Assembly: GCA_029567325.1 (NCBI GenBank)
Contig: JAKQLF010000287.1
Span: 1 to 42,043 of the forward strand
DNA length: 42,043 nt
Reading direction: 5' to 3'
DNA from: Bacteroidota bacterium
GTDB taxonomy: Bacteria > Bacteroidota > Bacteroidia > Chitinophagales > Saprospiraceae
Part shown: positions 16,532-26,028 of the stretch, piece by piece
How the letters are laid out: every line of letters begins with the position of its first letter
How positions within the stretch are numbered: position 1 is the first letter of the stretch
Notes under the pieces: generated by a model
What the model was told of the DNA's origin: nothing
What the model saw: the letters and a program-made list of their open reading frames with translations, nothing else
Database searches by the model: none
Program-made: the position numbers and the translations under genes

Positions 16532-19168
16532 TTAAATCTTTATAATCTTATAGACTGATGTTCTATTTCTGTATGCAAGTTTAACAAAATAAATTGAATT
16601 TGGAAGAGCTTCGGTATTCAATTGTATTAAATATTTTTCTTTGTTATATTTAATGTATTTGCTTTCAGGTAATTTTTGGCCATTGAAGTTATATAACTCA
16701 ATGTTAAAATCTTCGATTGCGCCGTCTGTAGATTCCAGATAAATATATTCTGAAAATGGATTTGGGTAAATCTTTATTCCGAAGTCCTCAAGTTCCTCAT
16801 TGTTTGTCAACAAGAAAGATTTTTGAATTTGGCAGTTGCTAGCGTCAAAAACAGTAAGGACAAAATTGCCCTCTGTAACGTCATCAAATATAGGCACAGA
16901 TTTGAATGTTCTTCCTCCATCCAGCGAATATAGGTATGGTGGTTTACCTCCTGTTACTGTGAAAACCACCTGCAATTTCCCATTTACTTTTTTAACGATG
17001 GTGTCCACCACAACTTCCATTGGAGGTTGTATACCTAAGTTTACATTTTTACTTTGTAAACATCGTGTTCCAATGTCTTCAATGGTCAATACATAAAAAC
17101 CAGGGACAAGGTTTGCGACATCTGAGGCTGTTTTATTACCATTGATATAAAAATTGTATGTGCCGCTGCCTCCAGAAGCCTGCATCACCACTCTGCCTGA
17201 TGGATTATCACTGCAGAAGGCATCTAAAATTAAAAAATTGGTTTCCAATCCGCCCACTTGAGTATTGAAAATAGGTTGTGCTAATTGGTCTGTGCATCCT
17301 CTTGAGTCTGTTATGGACACAAAAAACTTACCAGTCCCTTGACCGACAAATGTATTTTGGGTGCTAGAGATATTACCAACTGTATACGTAATTGGTGCTG
17401 TACCACCTGTCGCCATTACAATAATTTTACTGGTGTCTGGGGCAAAACATGGCATTTGAGTAGTAATAACACTGTCTATCCTTAAAGGATTTGGTGCAAC
17501 AATGTTGACTTCTTTCTCAAAAACACAGCCTGTGCTGTCTTCAATGTAAAGCGTGTATTTATTTGGTGCCAGGTTTGTAAATTCACCTGTTTTATTCAGC
17601 GTGCCTCCCATTAAGTAGGAGTAAATTTTTAAACTATCTGAAGGGCCAACCCTATAAACTCCATCAGTACGCCCAAAGCAAGACGGCTGGATCAGTGTTT
17701 CTGGTATTTTGTTTAAGAATTTTTTCTTTTTGACTTCAAAGACAAGCGAGTCTGTGCAACTATTGGCATCCCTTACCACAACTTTATAAATGCCTGAGAG
17801 GACATCCAAAAATACGCCCGAATTGTTACTAGGGAAGTTGGTGAGACTATATTGGTACCCATTTGCATTCACCACACCACCTTTTGCCTTGATGGATACT
17901 CCTATATCTGAAGTTAATTCTTCACAGCCAAAATAAGATATGAGCGGTTTTTCAATAACCAGATCATCTGGCTCAAAAAGAAAGAAGTTAGTAGAATCTG
18001 ATTTGCCTTGACTATCAACTACCTTCAATTTATAGCTACCACCACTAAGACCCGTAAATAAACTCGTATCTCTTTGAGCCCCATTGATGAAGTATGCGTA
18101 GGGGGGAAGACCTCCGTCAAACAATAATTCCAAACTTCCTGTTGGAACACCAAAACACCTTGGAAGCACTCGGCTTACACCAAGTAATCTCAATGGTGGA
18201 ATTTTGGAACATTCTGGTGCCTTGTTGGATACGGTAAGATTAAATCTAGATGTTGACAATATTTCTGACATGTATGCCACTTGCTCAGCAGTGAAAGCAT
18301 TGATGCAAGAATCTGCCGTGTAGTCCATATAATTCATAAACATATCGCCAAGATTACTACAACTCAATTTTGGGTGAACAGGACATCCTACGTTTGCGGT
18401 ATCTTGAGGTGGGGTGTCCGTAATGCCATCATCGTTATCGCAACCATCTTCGCCCCAAATGTGTTTCAAGCCAAGGAAATGCCCAACTTCATGAACAAGT
18501 GTTCTGCCGGCGTTATAAGTATTCTCTGAACCGCCAAAGTTTTTGACATTGATGACAACGCCATCGAGGATTTCATCCGGTAGTGAGGTAGTCGAAGGAA
18601 TGTATGAATATCCAAAATTTCCATCTTCCAATTTTGTGACGTAAATATTGAGATAGTCTGACCTAGGCCAGCCCGTTGCCTCCTTGATAGCAAATTCATT
18701 TGCTGTAAAAGGCAAACTTGACGAATATCTGGTAATGCCTTCAGTACTTACTCCAAAAGGGTCTATTTGGGCTAAGCAAAAATAAATATCAAGGCCTCCA
18801 GTTGAAAAGGAGTCAGGTGTTTTGGTGGAATCTAGATTGTATCTATTGAAATCCCTGTTTAAAACAGCAATTTGATCACGGATGACATCCGCAGAGATAT
18901 TGTCTTCAGTACCAACTTGTTGTCTGGGAGTATGAACTACCACAACATGTACAGGTATGATAGTAGTTGACTTTTGTGTCCGAGTTTTTACTTCACGAGT
19001 TGCAAATTTCAAAAGAGAAGAATCGATAGACCCTTTCAACATAGGTTGTGCCAACTCCATACGAATGTCTGTCAAACATTCACCTTTTTGACCTTTCAAG
19101 CTGGTCACAAAACCTGCAAGAAAAATAACATTTAAGCATAAAAATATGGGTATTAATTTTTTCTTCAT
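16532..19168 (-). CDS. Secreted M43-family (cytophagalysin/pappalysin) metalloprotease with SprB-like repeats and T9SS tail
   Basis: The 878-residue protein has a signal peptide (about 1-26) and a propeptide-like region. The catalytic domain contains the metzincin zinc motif HEVGHFLGLKH (226-236: His226, Glu227, His230, His236) and the Met-turn NYMDYTAD around Met281, with cysteine-rich inserts between, as in M43 enzymes. Residues about 325-770 hold roughly six SprB-like repeats (for example PPYAYFINGAQRDTSLF and APITYTVGNISSTQNTF), beta-rich modules known from surface adhesins such as SprB. The last 80 residues are a T9SS sorting domain (IYPNPFSEYIYLES to the end). The protein is therefore expected to reach the cell surface and act as a protease there. 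It has its own promoter and terminator. Confidence 0.93.
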   Translation of the reverse strand: MKKKLIPIFLCLNVIFLAGFVTSLKGQKGECLTDIRMELAQPMLKGSIDSSLLKFATREVKTRTQKSTTIIPVHVVVVHTPRQQVGTEDNISADVIRDQIAVLNRDFNRYNLDSTKTPDSFSTGGLDIYFCLAQIDPFGVSTEGITRYSSSLPFTANEFAIKEATGWPRSDYLNIYVTKLEDGNFGYSYIPSTTSLPDEILDGVVINVKNFGGSENTYNAGRTLVHEVGHFLGLKHIWGEDGCDNDDGITDTPPQDTANVGCPVHPKLSCSNLGDMFMNYMDYTADSCINAFTAEQVAYMSEILSTSRFNLTVSNKAPECSKIPPLRLLGVSRVLPRCFGVPTGSLELLFDGGLPPYAYFINGAQRDTSLFTGLSGGSYKLKVVDSQGKSDSTNFFLFEPDDLVIEKPLISYFGCEELTSDIGVSIKAKGGVVNANGYQYSLTNFPSNNSGVFLDVLSGIYKVVVRDANSCTDSLVFEVKKKKFLNKIPETLIQPSCFGRTDGVYRVGPSDSLKIYSYLMGGTLNKTGEFTNLAPNKYTLYIEDSTGCVFEKEVNIVAPNPLRIDSVITTQMPCFAPDTSKIIVMATGGTAPITYTVGNISSTQNTFVGQGTGKFFVSITDSRGCTDQLAQPIFNTQVGGLETNFLILDAFCSDNPSGRVVMQASGGSGTYNFYINGNKTASDVANLVPGFYVLTIEDIGTRCLQSKNVNLGIQPPMEVVVDTIVKKVNGKLQVVFTVTGGKPPYLYSLDGGRTFKSVPIFDDVTEGNFVLTVFDASNCQIQKSFLLTNNEELEDFGIKIYPNPFSEYIYLESTDGAIEDFNIELYNFNGQKLPESKYIKYNKEKYLIQLNTEALPNSIYFVKLAYRNRTSVYKIIKI

Positions 19169-19190
19169 TTTACACGACTCTATATCAAAG

Positions 19191-19198
19191 CAAATATA
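19191..19198 (-). promoter_or_regulatory. TAnnTTTG promoter box of the M43 protease gene
   Basis: On the minus strand the sequence is TATATTTG, 22 bases before the ATG at 19168. No good TTG at the usual distance. Confidence 0.45.
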
Positions 19199-19362
19199 TG
19201 GTAAATATATTTAATATATAAATTCACAAATGATTAATTTGCAAGTAATTGTTGATCAAATGTTTTGTAAATAGTGGTAAGCCTGATATTTATATTCAAA
19301 AATCAGTAAAAACAAAATGAAAAATGAATTCAAAGCAAATAAATGATAATAAAATCGAAATT

Positions 19363-19653
19363 TTATTTCCAGCCCAGACCGCCATTGATAATCACAAAAA
19401 ATGCCATGATGATGAGTGGAATGAGAGCAACCATGGCTATTGCGATGAAAAATGAACGTTTGACCTTGGATTTTTCAATCATTTCAGAAATTACAGCGAC
19501 TAAAAATACGCCAAATGCTATGACAAAAATGACACCACTCATCAAAGTGGCTAAATATTCATTGGTCAACCAAATCATGAACAATACAACTGTTTCTATC
19601 AGTAATGCTATCCAGATGTAAAGATTGAAGTTGTTATTTGATTCTGTTTTTGC
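19363..19653 (-). CDS. Small membrane protein of unknown function
   Basis: The conserved-looking part has three hydrophobic segments: LYIWIALLIETVVLFMIWL, ATLMSGVIFVIAFGVFLVAVI, and RSFFIAIAMVALIPLIIMAFFVII. Short charged loops separate them (SEMIEKSKVKRS), so it should sit in the inner membrane. I do not recognise the family. The longest open frame starts at TTG 19716, giving 117 residues; a GTG at 19653 (MAKTESNNNFNLYIW) starts closer to the first membrane segment and is preferred, but the choice is uncertain. The gene is divergent from the DUF6794 gene, and its role cannot be inferred from neighbours. Confidence 0.55.
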   Translation of the reverse strand, partial: AKTESNNNFNLYIWIALLIETVVLFMIWLTNEYLATLMSGVIFVIAFGVFLVAVISEMIEKSKVKRSFFIAIAMVALIPLIIMAFFVIINGGLGWK

Positions 19654-19777
19654 CACGAGTTTTGACGTTTGCTTTATTAAGGTGTAAATTTGGTTAGATT
19701 TCTCAAATAATAACAATTTATTATCGTTATTCGTTGTGCTTCTTTCGTTTGAAAGGGAGATTTATTAAATTCGACGT

Positions 19778-20284
19778 ATGAGGTATTTATTTTTTTTAAT
19801 GCTTTTATTGGTTTGTTTCAGTATCAGTGCCCAGTCTAAAGCAGAGGCTATCAGGTTGCAAGACAGTACCTATCAATCTAATATAAGGAAGACTCGGATT
19901 AATGGTGTTTATATCCCAAAAGACATGGATGAGGCTTTGAAAGAGTTGGATGATTTGTCTCCGGCTGAATCAAAAACTAAAATGAAAATGGCAAGTGAGG
20001 ACGTAATCGCACAAAAATTGCATTTTGGTTTGGGTAGATGGATGGCCCATAATTGGAATTTTGACGAAGGTTCTAGGTTTTCGCACTATCTTACTGGTAT
20101 GAATTTGCGGTATTCCGAGGACATGATAGATTTTATGTTGAGGATGTACCACAGACACCTTTCTAATAAACCATTGGACGCACAAAAGACTGCTGCAAAA
20201 TATCAAGAAGAGAGAGATAGGAAATACCAGGAGGAAATGAAAGCCAAATTGGGCGTTGATTCCGTTATTATCAAAAAGTGGTAA
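19778..20284 (+). CDS. DUF6794-type secreted protein
   Basis: The 168-residue protein has a signal peptide (1-18, LLLVCFSISAQ). The mature part carries the segment INGVYIPKDMDEALKELDDL (about 42-61), then KLHFGLGRWMAHNWNF and a helical end, matching what I recall of the DUF6794 domain: a proline-containing turn, a FGLG-W motif and a short helix bundle. The tail is charged and helical (YQEERDRKYQEEMKAK). Function is unknown. Export suggests a periplasmic place of action. It converges with the histidine kinase gene, whose stop lies 45 bases away. Confidence 0.7.
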   Translation: MRYLFFLMLLLVCFSISAQSKAEAIRLQDSTYQSNIRKTRINGVYIPKDMDEALKELDDLSPAESKTKMKMASEDVIAQKLHFGLGRWMAHNWNFDEGSRFSHYLTGMNLRYSEDMIDFMLRMYHRHLSNKPLDAQKTAAKYQEERDRKYQEEMKAKLGVDSVIIKKW

Positions 20285-20329
20285 GCTGGGCCAATCACCC
20301 GCTATAATTTTGTTCTATAAATGAGAAAA

Positions 20330-23314
20330 CTAAGTATAAAGTAACGGTGAAATGAGGTGGACCTTAAAGGTGTTTGGGTTACTTTCAAAATTGATTTGTC
20401 CGCCGATATTTTTTGCACGATTACTCATGCTTATAAGTCCTATGCTCAATCCCTGATCAGAAATTATTGTTTCTTCTTCCGTTCCGTCGTTTGTGATTAT
20501 CAATTCAAATTTGCCTGACTCTTGTTGAAAAGTAACTTCCACATAGGACGGGTTGGCGTGTTTGATGATGTTTGTGAGCGCTTCTTTAAAAATTAAAAAC
20601 AGTTCTTTTCGTGTTTTTATATTGAGTTTTTGTAAATGATCTAATTTACTTAAAAATTTTATTTCTACAGACCTATTTTGAAGTAAGTTGTAAGCGAAGT
20701 CTTTGCATCTATCAATGAGATGCTCGACTAAATCATTTCCCGGATTTACAGACCAAATGGTGTCTCTTACCAGTTGTAGGGCTGCTTTGGTGTCAATTGC
20801 AATACTTTGAAAATCAGAGTCATCGCTATCTTTATCTAACATTTGGGCTTTCATACTGATACTCGTCAAAGCAGAACCCAATTGATCATGGAGGTCATGT
20901 GCAATGCTTTCTCTCAACTTTTCATAATCACTTTTCTGTTTATAAAGGTTTAAAGCATAAATACCAATCGCCAGGAATAAACTTCCATACAGAATCCACC
21001 GAAACACTGGTCTTTCTGTAAAATATTGCATTCGTTCTATGGAGATTTGATGATCGTATTCCTCCCAATCTCCTGCTATATTTTTGAACTGCAATCGGAG
21101 ATTATAGTTGCCTGCATCCAAATCATTGATTGAAATATAGCCTTCTATGTCTTGATATCTCCATTCAGAATCTTCATCAGAAAGTTGAGCTCTTAAAATT
21201 AATTTATCATTACCGGTCCTATTCACAAATGAAAGTCGATGGTTTGATTCATGACTTTTGAGGCTTAAAACACTTGGAAATTGAGAAAAATATACCAATT
21301 TACTAGTCTTTATATTTCTATCGAAATAGACCATTTTTTGTAGATATATCGGATTTGCTTTTACATAACTACTGGCAGATAGATTTGCTACATCCACTTT
21401 CAACATTCCATTGATACTGCCAAAATATAAGTTGGAACCATCTTTTACGTAGGAATATCTATTGAATTCATTGTGATTAATACCATCGAAAACGGTGAAC
21501 TCCTTGACGGTTTTAAATGTAGAGTCCATCAAGTATAATCCATTGAAAGTGGCTAGCCATATGAAATTGGCATCATCAACGATGACACTTGCAATTGCAT
21601 TGGATTTGAGGCCTGCTTGGTCATTGACTTGTTTAAATTTATTTGTCATTTTGTCTATCACGAATAGACCATTATGTGCTGATCCTATGAATATCAAATC
21701 TTTGTCATTGGAGATGTGATAAATTTCATCGTTGCCAATTACAGAAATCAGGTTTTTGTATGTTTGAACTGGCTGTTTATCCTTGTTTAAAATTTTTAAG
21801 CCGTTTTTACTTCCTACAAAAAATAGCCCATCGATTTCTCTGATGTAAAAATTGGCAGCGTGTTGTTTGGCAAATAACTGTGTAAATTTTCCATTTGAAG
21901 TGTCAAACTCACCAAAACCTATTGAATCAGATGAAAAGGCGCAAGAAATCATCATAGGTGATGCCCCCAACGCCATACTTTGGATTCTTGCAGGAGCTTC
22001 ATAAACCATTGATTTCCCATTCTTTGGATTGATGGAAATCAGATAATTTTGAGCAGCTTCTCCACATGACGCGATATACAATCGATCAAGATTTTTTAAA
22101 TATAAAAGGTCATTTGTGCATTTTAGAATGATTTGCTTACCAAATTGATCAGTCAACTTTAAAGTATCTAATGCCTCATTTTTGGGATTGTATTTATAAA
22201 TAGTATTTATTTCCCGAGCCATAAAAAGGTCTTCGTCAACCTTGACAATGCCGCGCATGCTAAACCCATTTTCTAAATATTTATCATTTTTAAGGGATTT
22301 AGAAAGGAGGTTTGTAAATATCTGTTTGGGAAAAGAAATATGACGTAAACCAAAATAACCACCAATGGTAACTTGATTCATGAAGTTTTTACCTGACATG
22401 GTTTGCATGGTTTTATCTTCAAGTACAAAATTATCAGGAATACATTTGTCACGAATTCCAAATCTTGAAATTTTATACAAGAAACCATTTTGGTCGCTCC
22501 AAGCCACCAGCGCATTATTATATTGATCGAACTTTAGTAGAGCAACAGAAAAATTTTGAATATTGTAAAGTTGATTGTAGGAAAGTTTTTTTTGAAAAAA
22601 AGATGCTTCTTGAATACCAGTAAGATATGGGTGTGAAAAAATTATCTTATCCTGAAATTTTCCGATGGATAGCGTATTTTTATTAAATGTATTTTGAGTT
22701 TTTGCATGCAACTGAACACAATCCAATTGATTTCCGAACAAATCAAACACACATAATTGCTCTTCATTTATATAATAAAGTTTTGAAGAGTCTACGTATA
22801 TGCAAGCACTTTGCAAATTTGAAACCATTGAGAGTTTCTTAAACAGATTTAATCTTTTGCCATTGGTTTTAAAAATGCGATGTTCATCATTTTCAATAGA
22901 CAAAACAAATAGATCACTTTGATTTTTCGCGATATGTAGTATTTGATTATTTGGAGTACAATATTCTGAAAGAGATAACATACCATTTGGTGCGATTTGA
23001 AGCAAACAGGAATCTCCTTTGACGTGCAGAAATAATTTATCTTGGTATTCCATCATTTGGCTTACACTATTTTTAAGTGCAATTCCAGGAGAAATGCTTT
23101 TTAGGTTTACTGCCTGATCCGTATCATATCTCAATAATTCCCGGCCACTCCCAATCCATGTAAGATTGTCCGGTCCTTCAAAAACAAATTGTATTTGCCT
23201 CTGCGGAATGTTTTCAACTTCAGAAATTTTATAAGAAAGTGGTGTTTGTGCAAATGTCAGTATTTGCAAATAAAACAGAAATATTAAGTAGATTAAAGCT
23301 TGTTTGGAGCGCAC
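20330..23314 (-). CDS. Propeller-type sensor histidine kinase (HisKA_3 class), no receiver domain
   Basis: The 994-residue protein starts at GTG (23314) with a signal peptide (about 1-22). Residues about 30-680 form a periplasmic propeller domain of the two-component-regulator type, with repeats such as NLTWIGSGRELLRYD, YFGLRHISF, FIWLATFNGLYLMD and LYFGSINGMLKVD. A Y_Y_Y-like module follows (about 690-770), one membrane helix (about 775-793, WILYGSLFLAIGIYALNLY), then the dimerisation and phosphoacceptor helix with His809 in SIAHDLHDQLGSAL, and an ATPase domain with Asn915 (EALTNIIKHA). Unlike the hybrid versions used in polysaccharide utilisation, there is no receiver or AraC domain, and no regulator gene is adjacent. 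Partner and ligand are unknown. A TAnnTTTG box lies upstream. Confidence 0.9.
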   Translation of the reverse strand: MRSKQALIYLIFLFYLQILTFAQTPLSYKISEVENIPQRQIQFVFEGPDNLTWIGSGRELLRYDTDQAVNLKSISPGIALKNSVSQMMEYQDKLFLHVKGDSCLLQIAPNGMLSLSEYCTPNNQILHIAKNQSDLFVLSIENDEHRIFKTNGKRLNLFKKLSMVSNLQSACIYVDSSKLYYINEEQLCVFDLFGNQLDCVQLHAKTQNTFNKNTLSIGKFQDKIIFSHPYLTGIQEASFFQKKLSYNQLYNIQNFSVALLKFDQYNNALVAWSDQNGFLYKISRFGIRDKCIPDNFVLEDKTMQTMSGKNFMNQVTIGGYFGLRHISFPKQIFTNLLSKSLKNDKYLENGFSMRGIVKVDEDLFMAREINTIYKYNPKNEALDTLKLTDQFGKQIILKCTNDLLYLKNLDRLYIASCGEAAQNYLISINPKNGKSMVYEAPARIQSMALGASPMMISCAFSSDSIGFGEFDTSNGKFTQLFAKQHAANFYIREIDGLFFVGSKNGLKILNKDKQPVQTYKNLISVIGNDEIYHISNDKDLIFIGSAHNGLFVIDKMTNKFKQVNDQAGLKSNAIASVIVDDANFIWLATFNGLYLMDSTFKTVKEFTVFDGINHNEFNRYSYVKDGSNLYFGSINGMLKVDVANLSASSYVKANPIYLQKMVYFDRNIKTSKLVYFSQFPSVLSLKSHESNHRLSFVNRTGNDKLILRAQLSDEDSEWRYQDIEGYISINDLDAGNYNLRLQFKNIAGDWEEYDHQISIERMQYFTERPVFRWILYGSLFLAIGIYALNLYKQKSDYEKLRESIAHDLHDQLGSALTSISMKAQMLDKDSDDSDFQSIAIDTKAALQLVRDTIWSVNPGNDLVEHLIDRCKDFAYNLLQNRSVEIKFLSKLDHLQKLNIKTRKELFLIFKEALTNIIKHANPSYVEVTFQQESGKFELIITNDGTEEETIISDQGLSIGLISMSNRAKNIGGQINFESNPNTFKVHLISPLLYT

Positions 23315-23332
23315 TTGGTCATCTTTGATTCA

Positions 23333-23359
23333 CAAATTTAATTTATTTTCTCCATTCAA
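23333..23359 (-). promoter_or_regulatory. Promoter of the propeller histidine kinase gene
   Basis: Minus-strand TAAATTTG (23340-23333) matches TAnnTTTG, with a TTG at 23359-23357, 16 bases upstream. The GTG start is 18 bases downstream of the box. Confidence 0.5.
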
Positions 23360-23567
23360 AGAAAAGGGGATATTTTTAAAGATGACCAGAGTTAAGAGGT
23401 TGAGGACTATACCGTTGGGAAGATGATAAGACTATCTAGATTCCAACTTTAGAAGTTTAAGATTTGGAGTAGAAACAGATGAAACTATCACTGCTATAAA
23501 ACTTTCTAATGAGGCAGTTTAATTTCACCAAGCTCACGGCCAATGCTATTTTAAAGGGTATAAATAT

Positions 23568-24638
23568 TTATAACCACTTTCTTTTTTTAAACCAAAGTAT
23601 CATAGAAACCACCATTAAAATCATTACTCCCCATGTTATTGGATACGCATATTTGTATTCCAGTTCTGGCATGTACTTGAAATTCATTCCATAAATTCCA
23701 ACAATAAAAGTGATTGGAATGAAAATAGAAGTGATGATGGTTAAAAATTCCATCACTTTATTGGTTTTGAGACTGATCATTGACAAATACATTTCACGTT
23801 GATTGGCGTTGAGTTCTCGCATAATGTCAACATTCTCAATCACTTGTTCGATGTGATCTTGCAGGTCATTGAAATATTTGAAAACGTCTTTTTTGATCAA
23901 ACCACTGTCACTTCTCAATATTTTGTAAATAGCTTCTCGAGTGGGGTAGATGTACTTCCTCAGGTTGATCAATTCGTATTTAATATCTTGGATAAGGTTG
24001 AGGTGTTCGTCTCGTGGCGTATCCAATATTTTGTTTTCTATCTCCTCTATTTTGATTGTAAATGATTCCAAAAGTTCTATATATGAATCTACAATGACAT
24101 CGAGCAGAGCAAATGTCAAATAATCTGTTCCTTTTTGTCTTACTTTTTTTGTTTTATCTTGTAAGCGATCCCTGATGAGATCAAAAACATCTCCAGGTTT
24201 CTCTTGGAAAGAAAGGACGAAATTTTTCCCCAATATAAAACTTACTTGCTCGTCTTCAACATTTAAGTAAACGTCCTCGTGTTTTATTTCCAACATTTTG
24301 AGCGTAAAGAAAATGTAAGTATCAAAATCATCAGTTTTTGGCCTTTGGAATGTATTTAACAAGTCCTCAATAGTAAGTGGGTGGATGCCAAAATGTTTAC
24401 AAATCTTGTCAACTACATCCACTTCATGTATGGCATTGATATTAAACCAGTGATTTTTGAGTGGGTCTAATTTTGATAAATTATGAAGATCAAATTCATA
24501 ATCAACTACCAAAGTCTCACAATCATAGGTAATTAATTCAATGTTCGTTTCATGGCTTCTTTCTTTGCCTACATACACAGAAGAACCTGGAGGTAAGCCT
24601 CTTTTTGATATCCTCTTTTTATTGGTTTTTTTCTTCAT
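23568..24638 (-). CDS. corA: CorA-family magnesium/cobalt transporter
   Basis: The 356-residue protein has the CorA layout: a long cytosolic N-terminal domain (about 1-290) with an extended coiled helix that ends near YLSMISLKTNKVMEFLTIIT, and two C-terminal membrane helices. The signature YGMN ends at residue 319 (IYGMNF), followed by an acidic loop (PELEYKY) and the second helix (PITWGVMILMVVSMILWF), then a basic tail. CorA proteins form pentameric channels for Mg2+; ion specificity cannot be decided from sequence. It is transcribed alone and is divergent from the DUF3810 gene. Confidence 0.94.
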   Translation of the reverse strand: MKKKTNKKRISKRGLPPGSSVYVGKERSHETNIELITYDCETLVVDYEFDLHNLSKLDPLKNHWFNINAIHEVDVVDKICKHFGIHPLTIEDLLNTFQRPKTDDFDTYIFFTLKMLEIKHEDVYLNVEDEQVSFILGKNFVLSFQEKPGDVFDLIRDRLQDKTKKVRQKGTDYLTFALLDVIVDSYIELLESFTIKIEEIENKILDTPRDEHLNLIQDIKYELINLRKYIYPTREAIYKILRSDSGLIKKDVFKYFNDLQDHIEQVIENVDIMRELNANQREMYLSMISLKTNKVMEFLTIITSIFIPITFIVGIYGMNFKYMPELEYKYAYPITWGVMILMVVSMILWFKKRKWL

Positions 24639-24833
24639 AAGGCAATCACTTCATGAAACAAACGATAAATAATATTTTTGAAAGCCATAAGATATGGGAA
24701 TGATGTATTAATTGTCCATTAAAGGTAAAAAAAACATTGGTGACATACTAAAGTGAACTATAAAAACATTTAATCGTTCTGAATCGAAAAGAAAAAAGAA
24801 GAACGTATCTTCACATCGCGCTAAAGGGTATAT

Positions 24834-25985
24834 ATGCAAGGCATATTCAAATTTTTGAAGTCAAATTGGTTTCATTTTTTAGTTTTATTACTGGCAATTT
24901 TGACATTTTGCTACGGATATTATGTAGACCCTCTACAGAATGAAAGAATCTACTTGCGTACTATTTATCAGTTCCATAGAAGAATATACGATGCTACTTT
25001 GGGTCATCTTCCATTTGCATTCGTATACGTTTTGTTTTTGCTGATTTTGGTTTGGCTTGGCAAGGGCATCTATGACACATTCAAGTTTATTCGCGAAAGG
25101 AAATTTTTGACCATATTTTTAAGGCTTATTTCCTCTGCAGGATTGATCTATTTCTTATTTTACTTTTTATGGGGATTCAACTATAAAAATAGGCCAATTC
25201 ATGCGCAATTAAATCTTCCAAAAATACAGGTTGATAGTAACATGGTTTATGAAGATGCCTTTCATCTCATAGATGTTATCAATACACTTAGAGATTCATT
25301 GAGTTCAGATACGTGCCATTTGTCAGAAATGTTGTACAATAAAGAAACGGAAGACCAGCTAAGAGCTTCATTGACACAACTTTTCAAAAAATGGTATTTA
25401 CCGATAGACGGCAGAGTCAGAGTAAGGGCAATAGCACCTGATGGGATTCTTTTGCGGATTGCAACTGCAGGTATTTATCTCCCTTTTGCCATGGAAGGTC
25501 ATATAGATAAAGGATTACCCAAAGTACAATGGCCTTTTGTAATGGCACATGAGATGAGCCATGGATATGGAATCACTGATGAAGGTGAATGTAATTTTGT
25601 TGCTGTTTTGGTATGCGCCAACGCTAAAGACCCTTACATCAGGTACAGTGGTTTATTGTCTTATTGGCGTTACATGGCCAATAGTTTGCTCAGGATTGCC
25701 CCGACTTTAGGTCAAAAATTAGTAGCGAAAAGGTCTGCTTCTGTCAAAAATGATACGGAGTATATAAAATTGAAGCTCAATAGTTATCCCGATTATCTTC
25801 CGGTAGTTAGAGATCAAATCTATGATGCTTATTTAAAGAAAAATGGTGTAGCCTCTGGAATTCAGAGTTATGGTACTGTCATTAATTTGATGCAAAAATG
25901 GAAATTTTCTTATCATAACAGGGATCTATACGAGGAGATGTATGGTTCGCAAGTTACTGAGCAATTAAATGAAAAAAGAAAATAG
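24834..25985 (+). CDS. DUF3810 integral membrane protein with zinc-metalloprotease-like motif
   Basis: The 383-residue protein has three N-terminal membrane segments (about 11-30, 59-78 and 93-115) and then a soluble domain that contains AHEMSHGYGITDEGECNFVA (238-257). The HExxH motif (His239, Glu240, His243) and the downstream Glu250/Glu252 look like a zinc-binding gluzincin-type site. This is the DUF3810 family, common in Bacteroidota and other bacteria, without a described substrate to my knowledge. The topology places the catalytic domain next to the membrane, so a role in processing envelope or membrane proteins is possible, but this is inference. Confidence 0.85.
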   Translation: MQGIFKFLKSNWFHFLVLLLAILTFCYGYYVDPLQNERIYLRTIYQFHRRIYDATLGHLPFAFVYVLFLLILVWLGKGIYDTFKFIRERKFLTIFLRLISSAGLIYFLFYFLWGFNYKNRPIHAQLNLPKIQVDSNMVYEDAFHLIDVINTLRDSLSSDTCHLSEMLYNKETEDQLRASLTQLFKKWYLPIDGRVRVRAIAPDGILLRIATAGIYLPFAMEGHIDKGLPKVQWPFVMAHEMSHGYGITDEGECNFVAVLVCANAKDPYIRYSGLLSYWRYMANSLLRIAPTLGQKLVAKRSASVKNDTEYIKLKLNSYPDYLPVVRDQIYDAYLKKNGVASGIQSYGTVINLMQKWKFSYHNRDLYEEMYGSQVTEQLNEKRK

Positions 25986-25995
25986 TGGATAATTT

Positions 25996-26028
25996 ATAAG
26001 GACCTATTAAAATCAAACTGGTTCTTAT
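25996..26028. terminator. Hairpin between convergent DUF3810 and mqnB genes
   Basis: ATAAGGACC (25996-26004) pairs with GGTTCTTAT (26020-26028) with one G-T wobble, ending directly at the mqnB stop codon at 26029. There is no strong T-run, so termination strength is uncertain. Confidence 0.4.
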
